A DNA stretch of 64,000 nt from Sulfitobacter mediterraneus (GTDB lineage: Bacteria; Pseudomonadota; Alphaproteobacteria; Rhodobacterales; Rhodobacteraceae): assembly GCF_003054325.1 (NCBI RefSeq), contig NZ_QBKU01000014.1, forward strand, positions 29,203-93,202, given 5' to 3'. A model generated the notes under the pieces. It was given only the letters and a program-made list of their open reading frames with translations. It ran no database searches and was not told the origin of the DNA. Position numbers and translations under genes: made by a program. Of the stretch, positions 8,502 to 17,521 are shown in pieces; the stretch's first letter is position 1; each line of letters begins with the position of its first letter.

Positions 8502-8538
8502 GAAACGCTCCGCTTATTTTTCTTGTCACTATACAGCA

Positions 8539-8553
8539 TTAAGAAAAGGTTAA
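8539..8553. promoter_or_regulatory. CtrA-type box between fliF and fliL
   Basis: TTAA-N7-TTAA (TTAAGAAAAGGTTAA), a full consensus match, 38 bases before the fliF GTG on the minus strand and 82 before fliL on the plus strand. A further TTAA follows at 8563-8566. It probably serves the divergent fliF and fliL units. Confidence 0.65.
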
Positions 8554-8604
8554 AAGCAAGAATTAACCAAAACTAAACTTGTGTTTTACCAGAAAAAGAC
8601 GGAT

Positions 8605-8612
8605 TATTCTTG
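8605..8612 (+). promoter_or_regulatory. TATTCTTG half-site before fliL
   Basis: TATTCTTG, the half-site shared with the elements at 17522, 28715 and 28745. A degraded partner arm (CCAGAAAA) lies eight bases upstream. It is 22 bases before the fliL ATG. Confidence 0.3.
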
Positions 8613-8634
8613 AGTAGAGGAGCCCATTTTATCC

Positions 8635-9321
8635 ATGGCTGGCAAGGCAAAAGAAAAGCGCAAACCAGAGGAGGCGGCTGAGGGGGATGCCCCGGAGGCC
8701 AAGCCCAAAGGTTCGAAGAAGATGCTCGTGGCGGCCATGTTGTTTTGCCTGGTGTCGCTTGGCGCGGGCTTTTTCCTGGCGCGGATGGCCTACATGCAAG
8801 ACGCCGAAGCCTATGAGCCCGAGTACAAGGATGAAGACGAGGCGCTCGGCGAGGACATGGAGGATGGCAAAGAGGGCAAGGATGATCACGCCGAAAAAGG
8901 CAATGGCATCACTGATCCACTGGCCAAAGACGGGCATGAGGCCGAAAAGGCCGAGGCGCTGAAGGCCAAGGATGAAGGTGGTCATGGTGAGGCCACCCAT
9001 GACAGCGGCTTGCTGGATTTTGGCGAGATGCTGACCAACATCGAAGGTTATGATGTCAACGGCGCGCCGACACGGGCCTTTCTCAAGGTTAATCTGGTGG
9101 TGGCCTACAGACCAGAAGAGGGCGCATCCGAGGTTATGGAAGAACGCCAGGCGTTCATGCGGGATCTGTTCAACTCCTACCTGCGCGGGCTGACTGAGGC
9201 TGATGTGCGCGGGATGGCGGGCCTGTTGTTTGTAAAATCAGAATTGCTCAAACGGGCGCGGGCGGCGGCGGGCAGTGATCTGCCGCAGGAAATTCTCATC
9301 AAAGATCTGATTGTTCAGTAA
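8635..9321 (+). CDS. fliL: FliL family protein (basal body-associated)
   Basis: A 228-residue FliL-type protein. FliL forms rings around the stator at the inner membrane and supports torque. A Lys-rich start is followed by one membrane helix (about 30-52, MLVAAMLFCLVSLGAGFFLARM). Next comes an unusually long acidic linker of about 65 residues full of Asp, Glu, Lys and His, and then the periplasmic FliL domain (about 122-228: FGEMLTNIEGYD, RAFLKVNLVVAY, ILIKDLIVQ). The ATG is 13 bases from GGAG, longer than usual. It leads fliL-fliM-DUF6468-like-motE. A second, shorter FliL-like gene is at 31831. Confidence 0.88.
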   Translation: MAGKAKEKRKPEEAAEGDAPEAKPKGSKKMLVAAMLFCLVSLGAGFFLARMAYMQDAEAYEPEYKDEDEALGEDMEDGKEGKDDHAEKGNGITDPLAKDGHEAEKAEALKAKDEGGHGEATHDSGLLDFGEMLTNIEGYDVNGAPTRAFLKVNLVVAYRPEEGASEVMEERQAFMRDLFNSYLRGLTEADVRGMAGLLFVKSELLKRARAAAGSDLPQEILIKDLIVQ

Positions 9322-9332
9322 GGAATGCAGCG

Positions 9333-10286
9333 GTGAATCAAGCACTGGCAGAGGAAAAGGTCGAAGCCGAAGAGGACAATCTCATTGATGAGATTATCCG
9401 CCTGTCGGATTTCACGTTCGACCGTTTGCCGATGCTCGACATCATCGGGGAACGTTTGGTCGAAAATATCTCGGTCGCTTTTCCTGATTTGATGCGGTCA
9501 CTGTGCGAGGCGTCTTTGGTGCAGCTGGATTATATTCCGATGGGCCAGATCATCGAAGGGTTGCCGCAAAACGCGCTGTTGGCGGTGGGCACCGGCCATC
9601 CCTTTGAAGGGGAGATCATGCTGGCGATTGACCGGACGTTGTTCATGACATCGGTTGAGCTGATGTTGGGCGGGACCGCCAAGCAGATCAACGATGACGA
9701 CGGCGATGAATATACCGCTATTGAGCTGGCCTTTGGCGAACGTCTGGCAGCGGCCATTCTGGCGGAACTTCAACGGGCTTTGTCCGTGGTTGGCAAAGCC
9801 GCGCTTGAGCTTGATCGCGTGGATACAGACCCGGACGCGGCCAGTGTGGCCAAACATTCGGCCCTTTGTGCGCGGATGAAACTTTCCGTTGCGATGGCGG
9901 GGCATGCCGGGGTTTTGGACGTTGTTATCCCCTATGACGCGCTTGAGCCGATCCGCCCGGATCTGGGAAAGATCTATTTTGGTGATCGCGGTCAGGCGCA
10001 GAATGTCTGGCAGGATCTGATCAGCGACCAGATTGAACGGGCACATATGGAATTGGAAGTGGTGATGGCCGAGGAGGCGATCCCGATACAGAAAATTATG
10101 GCATGGCAGCCCGGTGATACCGTGGAATTCGGGATCGAAGAGGGGCAAGACGCGATCATGACCTGTGCCGATGCGCCGATGTTCAAAGTGTCCCTTGGCA
10201 AACGCAACAACGGCTTTGTGGCCGTGCAAATTACAGAAAAACTCTCAGCTTTGGAGGTGCCCGAAAATGATGGCGACGATAATTGA
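9333..10286 (+). CDS. fliM: Flagellar motor switch protein FliM
   Basis: A 317-residue FliM, the C-ring protein that binds phospho-CheY and changes rotation. The GTG start at 9333 has AAGGA upstream. The N-terminus (NQALAEEKVEAEEDNLIDEIIRLSDF) departs from the classic LSQDEIDALL CheY-binding peptide. The middle domain is visible (RLVENISVAFPDLMRSLCEASLVQLDYIPMG, ELMLGGTAKQI, ELAFGERLAAAILAELQRAL) and the C-terminal SpoA domain ends FVAVQITEKL. It lies 11 bases after fliL, and its 3' end overlaps the next gene by 20 bases. Confidence 0.9.
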   Translation: MNQALAEEKVEAEEDNLIDEIIRLSDFTFDRLPMLDIIGERLVENISVAFPDLMRSLCEASLVQLDYIPMGQIIEGLPQNALLAVGTGHPFEGEIMLAIDRTLFMTSVELMLGGTAKQINDDDGDEYTAIELAFGERLAAAILAELQRALSVVGKAALELDRVDTDPDAASVAKHSALCARMKLSVAMAGHAGVLDVVIPYDALEPIRPDLGKIYFGDRGQAQNVWQDLISDQIERAHMELEVVMAEEAIPIQKIMAWQPGDTVEFGIEEGQDAIMTCADAPMFKVSLGKRNNGFVAVQITEKLSALEVPENDGDDN

Positions 10287-10638
10287 TGGTGTGATCATTG
10301 TGCTGCTGGTGGGGAGCATTGCCTATGGCTATTCGGTGTCGCGCAAGGTGCGGCAACTGATGGCAACGCTCAAGGAGCTGGAGCCATTGGTGAATGAGTT
10401 TTCCTCGGCGGTGGATAAGACCGAGCATTCCGTGCATCTGATGCGCGAGAACATCGAAGTGGCAGAGCAGGTTCAGGAGCCGCAAGTGAAGGCGGTGCCC
10501 GACACACCGGTTGAGGCGGCATTCTCCAGCCGCCGTGCACCATCCGACGCGCCCGAAGTGCCGGGCCTGCGGGTGATGCGTGACAAGAAAGATCTGGTGC
10601 GCAAGTTCTTTGAAACCTCTTCAACGGCGAGGGTCTGA
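10267..10638 (+). CDS. Small membrane protein of the fliL-fliM-motE unit (DUF6468-like)
   Basis: A 123-residue protein starting at the ATG at 10267, inside the 3' end of fliM (20-base overlap, different frame). One N-terminal membrane helix (TIIDGVIIVLLVGSIAYGY) is followed by a helical segment (VRQLMATLKELEPLVNEFSSAVDKTEHSV) and a Pro/Glu-rich tail ending LVRKFFETSS. This architecture recalls the DUF6468 family of alphaproteobacterial flagellar islands, though the family name is from memory. Its function is unknown. Overlap with fliM and a three-base gap to the motE-like gene imply coupled translation. Confidence 0.75.
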   Translation: MMATIIDGVIIVLLVGSIAYGYSVSRKVRQLMATLKELEPLVNEFSSAVDKTEHSVHLMRENIEVAEQVQEPQVKAVPDTPVEAAFSSRRAPSDAPEVPGLRVMRDKKDLVRKFFETSSTARV

Positions 10639-10641
10639 TCC

Positions 10642-11301
10642 ATGCTGCGACTGCTGAGCGGTAAGGTGATTTTGGGTGGTTTGGGGCTGACGTTGTTTGC
10701 CAAGGCGGCGATGTCATTTCCCGAGCTGCCGATGTTCAACACGGTTGATCCGGTACAGGATGTAGCCGTTGTTCAGACCGCGGCGGCAGAAAAGAAAGAC
10801 GCGGCGCCCGAGCCGGCAAAGGACGTTCCGCCGCTGGTGGCCGATCTGCCGATGGGCGGCAGCGAATGCGAAGCGCCAGAAGATGTGTTGCGGTCACTGG
10901 CCCGCGAACGCGAGCTGGTAGAGCTGCAAAAGCAGGAAGTTCTGGACCGCCAGGCCGAATTGGCATTGGCGCGGGAACGGTTGGCAATTGAAAAGGGGTC
11001 ACTGACAGAGTTGCAAGCCTCTATCGAGGCACTTTTGGGCCGAATTGAAGCCAACAAGACCGATGATTTGAACCGGTTGATCGACTTTTACAAAAACATG
11101 AAACCAGCGGATGCTGCGCGGATCATGGACGATCTGGATATTGAGACCACTGTGATGGTGCTTGGCACGATGAACCCAAGATCCGCGGCCCCGATCCTTG
11201 CCAAGGTTTCACCAGTGCGGGCGCGGGCGGTGTCAAAGATCATTCTGGAACGGTCACAATTGCCGGGCGATCAGGATCTGGTCGGGATCAAGCTCAAGTA
11301 A
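10642..11301 (+). CDS. motE: MotE-like periplasmic motility chaperone
   Basis: A 219-residue protein with an N-terminal signal or anchor segment (about 5-24, LLSGKVILGGLGLTLFAKAA), an Ala/Pro/Lys-rich linker, a long coiled coil (about 85-145, RSLARERELVELQKQEVLDRQAELALARERL), and a C-terminal MgtE-N/FliG-M-like module (LIDFYKNMKPADAARIMDDLDIETTVMVLGTMNPRSAAPIL). This is the domain plan of MotE. MotE is described as the chaperone of periplasmic MotC in Sinorhizobium, and as required for Fla2 rotation in Cereibacter. It is the last gene of the fliL unit and converges on flhB with two bases between the stops. Confidence 0.82.
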   Translation: MLRLLSGKVILGGLGLTLFAKAAMSFPELPMFNTVDPVQDVAVVQTAAAEKKDAAPEPAKDVPPLVADLPMGGSECEAPEDVLRSLARERELVELQKQEVLDRQAELALARERLAIEKGSLTELQASIEALLGRIEANKTDDLNRLIDFYKNMKPADAARIMDDLDIETTVMVLGTMNPRSAAPILAKVSPVRARAVSKIILERSQLPGDQDLVGIKLK

Positions 11302-11303
11302 GG

Positions 11304-12431
11304 TCAGTTCAGGCTGGTTTGCAGGGTCGAACCATCCGGGATCTTGTGCGGTTTGTTGTTTTTGCGATCAAAGACAAAGCTGATGATCTCGGCGACGATC
11401 TCCCAATGTTCAACCGGCACCGGCTGATCAATCTCGACCGTATCATAGAGCAGACGCGCAAGCGGTTTGTTCTCGACCACGGGAATCTCGTTTTCAAACG
11501 CCACCTCGCGGATGCGGTGGGCCAAGTGATCGGCACCTTTGGCGATACAGATCGGGGCGACATCCGTGATCGGGTCATATTTCAGCGCCACTGCAAAATG
11601 GGTCGGGTTGGCGAGGATCACATCGGCAATTGGCACCACGGCGATGGTCCGCTGCTGCGACAGCTCGCGGCGGCGGCGGGCGCGTTTGCCGCGAATTTCG
11701 GGCGACCCTTCGCTTTCCTTGATCTCGTCGCGCAGTTCTTTCTGGCTCATCCGTTGTTTGCGGCGCCAATCGAACCTGCGCCACAGGATGTCGGCGATCG
11801 CCAGAGGCACGAGAAAAATAGCAGCCGCCAACAACAGTTTGCCAGCAGCATTCACCAGATATCCGGGCAGAAATTCGGGGATAAAGCCGGATGTCATCCA
11901 AATCGCCCGCACTGCTTGATTGGTGATCCAGATGGCCATCGCCCCAACAGCAAAAACCTTGATGATGCTTTTGAGAAACTCGACAAAGGAGTTGGCGGAG
12001 AACAACCTTTTGAAGCCTTCGCGAGGTGAGATTTTCGACAGTTTGGGTTGGATGCGATCAAAAGCGATCACGGTTTCGCCCTGAATGGCCGCACCGATCA
12101 AACCGCCGACCAGCAAGATGCCAAACAGTGGCGCAACAGCAATGGCCAGCGTGAGAAAGAAATCACCCATGATCTGGCCAAGGCGGGTCAGGCCCGGATC
12201 ACCGGTGGCAACTGTCAGGCTGGAGGCTTGTTCAATCAGCGCGGTCAAGGCGCCGACAACTTTTGGTGTTTGAAAAGGCAGAACCAGTGCGGTGATCCCC
12301 AAAAGCGCGATGACCGCCACCATATTGCCGGTCTCTTTGGAAGACGGCACATCCCCCTTGCGCCGCGCATCTTGCAGACGCTTTTCGGTGGGTTCTAACG
12401 TCTTTTCTGTGCTGTCGTTGTTCTCAGCCAT
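11304..12431 (-). CDS. flhB: Flagellar export switch protein FlhB
   Basis: A 375-residue FlhB with four membrane helices in the first 215 residues and a cytoplasmic C-terminal domain with the autocleavage motif NPTH (in VILANPTHFAVALKYD). FlhB switches the export gate from rod/hook to filament substrates. The opening DSTEKTLEPTEKRLQDARRKGDVPSSKE is typical. It starts three bases after the fliR stop and is the last gene of the long leftward unit that begins at flgB. Confidence 0.97.
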   Translation of the reverse strand: MAENNDSTEKTLEPTEKRLQDARRKGDVPSSKETGNMVAVIALLGITALVLPFQTPKVVGALTALIEQASSLTVATGDPGLTRLGQIMGDFFLTLAIAVAPLFGILLVGGLIGAAIQGETVIAFDRIQPKLSKISPREGFKRLFSANSFVEFLKSIIKVFAVGAMAIWITNQAVRAIWMTSGFIPEFLPGYLVNAAGKLLLAAAIFLVPLAIADILWRRFDWRRKQRMSQKELRDEIKESEGSPEIRGKRARRRRELSQQRTIAVVPIADVILANPTHFAVALKYDPITDVAPICIAKGADHLAHRIREVAFENEIPVVENKPLARLLYDTVEIDQPVPVEHWEIVAEIISFVFDRKNNKPHKIPDGSTLQTSLN

Positions 12432-12434
12432 GTG

Positions 12435-13190
12435 TCAGAGCTTAAAGCCAACAAGCCAATCCTGAAACTCCGATATGAAAAAATCGAGCAGGGCCGGCAT
12501 GGAAATCGCAAGAATAAGCAGGCCAGCGCCGATTAAGAGGGAGGCGGCAACAAAAAAGACCGGCAATTGTGGCATCATCCGGTTGGCCAGACCCATGCCA
12601 AGATTCAGCACAACACCCATGACAAAGAACGGCGCGGCAACGGCGGTGCCGATATATAGGCTTTGGCCGGCGGCCTTCAGCAGTTGATCGGTCATATCTT
12701 CCAGCATGATCTGGCCGGGGGGGAACATCTCGTAGCTCGACAGCAAGGCCCGCAGGATGATGTGATGGGTATCGGTGATAAAGATCATGGCAACCGCGCT
12801 GATCAGCATCAATGTGGCGACCATCGTTGCCCCCTCGAATGATCCGAAGGACGGGCCAAAGGCATTGGCCAGACCAGAGACCTGACCCACCTGAAAACCG
12901 GCAAACTGCAAGGCGGACAGCAAAATCCGTGCGGTAAGCCCGATCCAAAGACCAATCGTCACCTCGACACCCAGCATCAAGGCAAGGGCGACCGGATCAT
13001 CTGGCATGGCCGCCTGCACCGGGGTGATGGGTAGTAACGCAGCGCAAAGCACCAGCGCAAAAGACAAACGCGCCCTGATCGGGATCTGTACTTCGCCAAA
13101 GGCGGGCATAAAGATCAGGGCAGAGCCGAGGCGTGCAAAAACTACCAGATAGGACAGGACCAGAGAGGTGACAAAGGCGTCAAGCGACAT
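12435..13190 (-). CDS. fliR: Flagellar export apparatus protein FliR
   Basis: A 251-residue, very hydrophobic FliR with about six membrane helices. Features include FARLGSALIFMPAFGEVQIPIRARLSFALVLC near the N-terminus and ARILLSALQFAGFQVGQVSGLANAFGPS. It forms the export gate with FliP and FliQ. It lies three bases after the flhA stop and three bases before flhB. Confidence 0.95.
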   Translation of the reverse strand: MSLDAFVTSLVLSYLVVFARLGSALIFMPAFGEVQIPIRARLSFALVLCAALLPITPVQAAMPDDPVALALMLGVEVTIGLWIGLTARILLSALQFAGFQVGQVSGLANAFGPSFGSFEGATMVATLMLISAVAMIFITDTHHIILRALLSSYEMFPPGQIMLEDMTDQLLKAAGQSLYIGTAVAAPFFVMGVVLNLGMGLANRMMPQLPVFFVAASLLIGAGLLILAISMPALLDFFISEFQDWLVGFKL

Positions 13191-13193
13191 CGG

Positions 13194-15299
13194 TCATTGC
13201 CCGACGGTGCCGACCGTGCGCAGGGACGCTTTGCGGTGGACCTCGTTGTGGGAAATCACCTGTGTCATCGGGCTGACCCGTTCCAGGATCGACCGGACAT
13301 AGGGCCGCGCCTGCGGGGTGACCAGAATTGCGGGCCATTCGTCGGCAGAGGAGAATTTCTGAATCTCCTTGCGCATCGCCAACACAAATTCCTGCACCCG
13401 TGACGGCGACATCAAAAAGGTATCCTCGCCATTTGTGGTCGAGATGGAATTGACCAGCTCGCGTTCCCATTCGCCGCCAAGATTGATCACCGGCACGTAA
13501 CCCTGCGCATCGACCAGCGACTGACAGATCTGTTTCGACAGCTTGCCGCGCGCATGTTCGATCACGGTGCGGATGTTTTTGGTATTGGCGCTGGCCTCGG
13601 CCACGGCCTCGATGATCTTGGGCAGATTGCGGATCGACACACGTTCTGCCAACAGCGCCTGCAACACATGTTGCAGCATAACGGCGGGGCTGTTGTTGGA
13701 ACTGTCGGACAGTAGTTTCTGGTAATCCTTGTCCTGTCCTTCGATCAGATCCTGCACGGCGGCATAGGTCAGGATCTCGGGCATATGTTCCTTGATCACT
13801 TCGGTCAGATGGGTGGTGATCACGCTTTCAGGATCCACAACCGTCATGCCCATCAGCTCTGCCTCAGAGGCGCGGGCCTCATCCACCCAGATCGCCTCAA
13901 GGCCAAATGTTGGTTCGCGGGTGCGTTTGCCGGGCAGATCAATGTCGCCACCCGATGGGTTGATGACCATCATCATCATCGGATCAACCTCGCCGCGGGC
14001 CGCCTCGACCCCTTGCAAGGAAATCGAATAGGTGCCCGCAGGCAAGTCGGCATCATCCTTGATCCGGACGGGCGGCAGGACAAAACCGAAATCCTTGATG
14101 AACAGAGACCGCAGGCTTTTGACCTTGCCGGGCAGAGCGGCGTTGACGGTTGTGATCATCGGTACCAGCGCAGTGCCCAGATCAAGCCGCACATCATCGA
14201 CCCGCAGCATATCTGCCAGCGGATCTTCGGCGGTTTCACTGGGCGCTTTGCTGTCCTCTTCGACCAGTGCCTCACGGGCCGCGTGTTCTTTCGCCTGTTG
14301 TTGCATGATATAGCCAAACCCGGCCATCCCTGCGGCCAGAGGCACAAAAACCGCCAGCGGAAAGCCGGGCAACCAACCGATGCAGAATGTCAGCCCCGCC
14401 GCCATATAAAGCGCCTTTGGGAAATTGCTGAGCTGTCCCAGAACCGCCTCGTTGGCCGCGCCATGGGTGCCGCCTTTGGTCACCAAAAGACCGGCGGCCA
14501 GGGACACGATCAACGCCGGGATCTGTGTCACCAACCCGTCACCGATGGTCAGCACAGTGTAATTGCTCATCGCCTGACCGATGCTCAGATCATGGGTCAT
14601 CATGCCAATCAGGATACCACCAAAGACGTTGATCAAAGTGATGATCAGACCAGCAACCGCATCACCGCGCACAAATTTGGAGGCACCGTCCATGGCGCCG
14701 AAGAACGAGCTTTCTTCTTCAACGGTTTTACGGCGCACTTTGGCTTCTTCATCGCTGATCACACCGGCGGCGAGATCGGCGTCAATCGCCATCTGTTTGC
14801 CCGGCATCGCATCCAGAGAGAACCGCGCAGCCACTTCGGCAATCCGGGTGGACCCCTTGGTGATGACGATAAAGTTAATGATCACAAGGATAGCAAAGAC
14901 AATAATCCCGATGACAAAATCACCGCCGACGATGAAATTGGCAAAACCTTCGATCACATTGCCCGCCGCGCCGGGGCCGTTATGCCCCTCGCTGAGGATC
15001 AGGCGGGTCGATGAGACATTGAGCGCCAGCCGCAGCATCGTGACCACAAGCAGCAGGGTTGGGAAAGAGTTGAACTCAAGCGGCGCACCGATCCACAAAG
15101 ACACCATCAGGATCAAAACCGCCAGCGACAGCGAGACCGCAAGCCCCACATCCAGCAGGACGGGCGGCAGTGGCACAAAGAGCATCGCGAGAATGAGAAC
15201 AACGCCAATGGCAAAGCCGATGTCGCGGTTGCTGTGCCCGAGGCGGGCAAAGCTGATGATCGGGCGACCGGTTGTGACGTTGGTGTCGGGGGTTGCCAT
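13194..15299 (-). CDS. flhA: Flagellar export protein FlhA
   Basis: A 701-residue FlhA, the major inner-membrane export-gate protein. Residues about 30-330 carry eight membrane helices with the conserved loop EVAARFSLDAMPGKQMAIDADLAAG; the C-terminal 350 residues form the cytoplasmic substrate-docking domain (RIKDDADLPAGTYSI, VIKEHMPEILTYAAVQDLI). It starts four bases after the transglycosylase stop and ends three bases before fliR. Confidence 0.97.
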   Translation of the reverse strand: MATPDTNVTTGRPIISFARLGHSNRDIGFAIGVVLILAMLFVPLPPVLLDVGLAVSLSLAVLILMVSLWIGAPLEFNSFPTLLLVVTMLRLALNVSSTRLILSEGHNGPGAAGNVIEGFANFIVGGDFVIGIIVFAILVIINFIVITKGSTRIAEVAARFSLDAMPGKQMAIDADLAAGVISDEEAKVRRKTVEEESSFFGAMDGASKFVRGDAVAGLIITLINVFGGILIGMMTHDLSIGQAMSNYTVLTIGDGLVTQIPALIVSLAAGLLVTKGGTHGAANEAVLGQLSNFPKALYMAAGLTFCIGWLPGFPLAVFVPLAAGMAGFGYIMQQQAKEHAAREALVEEDSKAPSETAEDPLADMLRVDDVRLDLGTALVPMITTVNAALPGKVKSLRSLFIKDFGFVLPPVRIKDDADLPAGTYSISLQGVEAARGEVDPMMMMVINPSGGDIDLPGKRTREPTFGLEAIWVDEARASEAELMGMTVVDPESVITTHLTEVIKEHMPEILTYAAVQDLIEGQDKDYQKLLSDSSNNSPAVMLQHVLQALLAERVSIRNLPKIIEAVAEASANTKNIRTVIEHARGKLSKQICQSLVDAQGYVPVINLGGEWERELVNSISTTNGEDTFLMSPSRVQEFVLAMRKEIQKFSSADEWPAILVTPQARPYVRSILERVSPMTQVISHNEVHRKASLRTVGTVGQ

Positions 15300-15303
15300 G
15301 GCT

Positions 15304-16077
15304 TCAGTTCACCTCGCTATATGCAGGGAGGATCGGCTGGATCGGCAGGGCGGAATAGATTGAGAGTGAATCGTTCATTTGGGTTGCGCCAGTGCCGGTC
15401 ATGTCCGCGCTCCAGCCCATGGTTGGGGCGGGGCGGGCCTCAGGCGCCTGTGACTGACCAAAGCGCACCTCTTGCGTGAACTGAGCAAGGTGCGTCTCTG
15501 CAAGCTCTTGATTATGAGATAGTTTTCTCAGGTAGATGTCTTTGTAGGTATCCGTAGAAGAATGATAGCGGCCTGCGGCGTCCCACCAGTCGTTGGTCTC
15601 GGCGTAAAGCGCCCGCAAAAAACGCGCGGCATAATCAACGTTGGTTTCCGGATCGCCTGCGTCTTCGAGAGAGGCAAAATGTTGCCCGTGCCATTTCTGG
15701 TTGACCTGCATACAGCCCACATCAATCGAACTGGCGCCATCCGCCTGTTTCTGCCGAACCCAGGCTTCCATCGCTTGTTTGCTGCCGAAAAACACCCCTT
15801 CGCCATCGTAATTCGCGGTCCAGGGCCAGACCGTCAGCTCCCCGTTGACGCGCCGCCCGGCTTCTTGCAGGCCGATGGCCAAAAGCAGGTTGTTCGGAAT
15901 GTCGTAGCGCACCTGCGCGTCCAGAATGGCAGACAGGCAAAAGGTTGTTGGGTACGGGGTGTTTTGAGCGTTGGGGGACAACAGGCGATAAAACCCGGCC
16001 CATGGGTTTTGCTCCGTTGCCAAAGATGTCTGCGCGATCAGGCACAAACCAAAGGCAGCTGCGATCAAACGGCGCAT
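15304..16077 (-). CDS. Flagellar lytic transglycosylase (SLT family)
   Basis: A 257-residue exported lytic transglycosylase. Signal peptide RRLIAAAFGLCLIAQTSLA, then the SLT domain: LLLAIGLQEAGRR with the likely catalytic Glu and SIDVGCMQVNQKWHG. Its C-terminal 60 residues are Pro/Ala-rich. I chose the ATG at 16077 because GGAGG lies eight bases upstream, inside the fliQ 3' end; an in-frame GTG at 16086 is too close to that site. Lying between fliQ and flhA, it probably opens peptidoglycan for the rod, as SltF does in Rhodobacter. This fits the FlgJ-like protein at 20561, which lacks a hydrolase domain. Confidence 0.85.
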   Translation of the reverse strand: MRRLIAAAFGLCLIAQTSLATEQNPWAGFYRLLSPNAQNTPYPTTFCLSAILDAQVRYDIPNNLLLAIGLQEAGRRVNGELTVWPWTANYDGEGVFFGSKQAMEAWVRQKQADGASSIDVGCMQVNQKWHGQHFASLEDAGDPETNVDYAARFLRALYAETNDWWDAAGRYHSSTDTYKDIYLRKLSHNQELAETHLAQFTQEVRFGQSQAPEARPAPTMGWSADMTGTGATQMNDSLSIYSALPIQPILPAYSEVN

Positions 16078-16078
16078 A

Positions 16079-16348
16079 TCACACACCTCCGTTGCTGATC
16101 AGATCAAAGATGCGATCTGACAATTGCAGGAGGGTGGAAAAGATGAACGGCAAGGATAGGGCCAAGGTCACAAAGATAGCTGCGATCTTGGGAACAAAGG
16201 TCAGCGTCATCTCCTGGATCTGCGTCAAAGCCTGGAAAAACGCGATCACCAAACCGACGGCCAAGGCCACAATCAGGACGGGCGCCGATGAGATCAGCGT
16301 CGTCATGATGGTCTGCCGGATAACCTCGTAAGTGGTGACTGAATCCAC
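16079..16348 (-). CDS. fliQ: Flagellar export apparatus protein FliQ
   Basis: An 89-residue protein with two membrane helices (TLISSAPVLIVALAVGLVIAFFQALTQIQEMTLTFVPKI and IFVTLALSLPFIFSTLL), the standard FliQ size and pattern. It is part of the FliP-FliQ-FliR export gate. The start is a GTG at 16348 preceded by AGGGACAG. Its 3' end carries the ribosome site of the transglycosylase gene. Confidence 0.96.
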   Translation of the reverse strand: MDSVTTYEVIRQTIMTTLISSAPVLIVALAVGLVIAFFQALTQIQEMTLTFVPKIAAIFVTLALSLPFIFSTLLQLSDRIFDLISNGGV

Positions 16349-16384
16349 GACCTGTCCCTAAGTCTGTGTTGCGTTTGCTTGCCG

Positions 16385-16714
16385 TTAAATCGGCATGCGC
16401 ATGATGTCCTGATAGGCCTCGACCAGCTTGTCCCGCAGGGCGACAGAAACCTGCACCGTGCTTTCCATCGCCATCGTTGCCTCGACAACTTGTTGCAGTC
16501 CGGCCTGCCCGGTGAGGCCAGCGATGGCCATGCTGTCACCGGTGCGCACGGTTTCAACGGCTTGGGTTGCCGCGTTTGAAACCATCTGGGAAAAGCTGCC
16601 GGCCTCGCTTGACGGATCTATCGTTGCCGCGTCTTTTGGGCCGGATTTGGATTCGGCGGCCTTGCTATAGGCGGACTGGACGTAAGCGGCGCGGACGGAT
16701 GAGAAATCTGACAT
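16385..16714 (-). CDS. fliE: Hook-basal body protein FliE
   Basis: A 109-residue FliE, the adaptor between the MS ring and the rod. The C-terminal signature is clear: LTGQAGLQQVVEATMAMESTVQVSVALRDKLVEAYQDIMRMPI. It follows flgC by nine bases in the flgB-flgC-fliE-fliQ order. Confidence 0.95.
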   Translation of the reverse strand: MSDFSSVRAAYVQSAYSKAAESKSGPKDAATIDPSSEAGSFSQMVSNAATQAVETVRTGDSMAIAGLTGQAGLQQVVEATMAMESTVQVSVALRDKLVEAYQDIMRMPI

Positions 16715-16723
16715 CGTTCCCCC

Positions 16724-17134
16724 TTACTTCAACAGATCAACCAAGAGGCGGCGCATCTCGCGGCCGTTTTCCATCATCGACAGGTTAGCCTCATAGCTGC
16801 GGGCGGCTTCGCGCATGTTATTCATTTCAATCAACGGGTTAACATTGGGTAGCTTGATATACCCGTTCTCATCCGCCGCCGGGTGGGAGGGATCAAACCG
16901 CATCCGGAACTGGCTTTGATCAAGGCTAATGTCAGACAAGTTCACAATGGCCGCGCCAGTGCGCTGATCTGTTGTGGATTCAAAGCTGATGGTCTTGCGC
17001 TGATACGGGTCGCCGCCCGGCTCCTGCGCGGTGGTGGTGGAGTTCGCAACGTTCTCGGACACCACCCGCAACCGCTCGGACTGGGCTCGCATGCCGCTGG
17101 CGGCGGTGGCGGAAATGCTTCTTAAAGGATCCAT
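16724..17134 (-). CDS. flgC: Flagellar rod protein FlgC
   Basis: A 136-residue proximal rod protein. The rod signature is present near the N-terminus (ATAASGMRAQSERLRVVSENVANSTTT) with the C-terminal NPLIEMNNMREAARSYEANLSMM. It lies 18 bases after flgB and 9 before fliE. Confidence 0.96.
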   Translation of the reverse strand: MDPLRSISATAASGMRAQSERLRVVSENVANSTTTAQEPGGDPYQRKTISFESTTDQRTGAAIVNLSDISLDQSQFRMRFDPSHPAADENGYIKLPNVNPLIEMNNMREAARSYEANLSMMENGREMRRLLVDLLK

Positions 17135-17152
17135 TGCGCGCGTTCCTTATGT

Positions 17153-17509
17153 TCAGCGGCGGCCGGCCACGGCATAGAGCATCTCATGTGCTTTGCGGTA
17201 GAGGTTGGCCGCGATCTTGAATTGGCCTGAGTTGGCGTTGGCTTCCATCATCTGCTCTTCCAGCACGACGTTGTTGCCAGACATATCCATGCCCCAGCCC
17301 ACGTCCGCTTCGGTGACTTTGGCATCCGGCAGGATGCCGCGCCCGCTGGCATCCGCGAGGTAACTGGCAAAGCTTTGCGTGTCTTGCGCCCGGTAGCCCG
17401 AGACATCGGCGTTTGCGATGTTCTCCGAGACAACCTTCTGGCGGGTCGCCAGCCACTGAAGCCGCTTGGGTGCGAGATCAAAGAGTGAGGTTGGTTCAGT
17501 ATTCATCAT
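17153..17509 (-). CDS. flgB: Flagellar rod protein FlgB
   Basis: A 118-residue proximal rod protein with the motif RQKVVSENIANADVSGYRAQDTQSF and a C-terminal helix (FKIAANLYRKAHEMLYAVAG). Either of two adjacent ATGs (17509, 17506) could start it; no strong ribosome site is seen. It heads the leftward unit flgB-flgC-fliE-fliQ-SLT-flhA-fliR-flhB. A CtrA-type box (17552-17566) and an inverted repeat (17522-17545) lie in the 63-base gap to the divergent fliI. Confidence 0.95.
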   Translation of the reverse strand: MMNTEPTSLFDLAPKRLQWLATRQKVVSENIANADVSGYRAQDTQSFASYLADASGRGILPDAKVTEADVGWGMDMSGNNVVLEEQMMEANANSGQFKIAANLYRKAHEMLYAVAGRR

Positions 17510-17521
17510 AGACTCATTATT

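Noticed and set aside
8605..8634. TATTCTTG read as an RpoH-type -35 (CTTG)
   Set aside because: A -10 at normal spacing would fall on the fliL start codon, so it cannot be the fliL promoter; kept only as a regulatory motif.
13785..15014. Open frame of 409 codons on the plus strand
   Set aside because: It lies wholly antisense to flhA, and its product is His/Gln/Arg-rich without family features; a codon-bias shadow.
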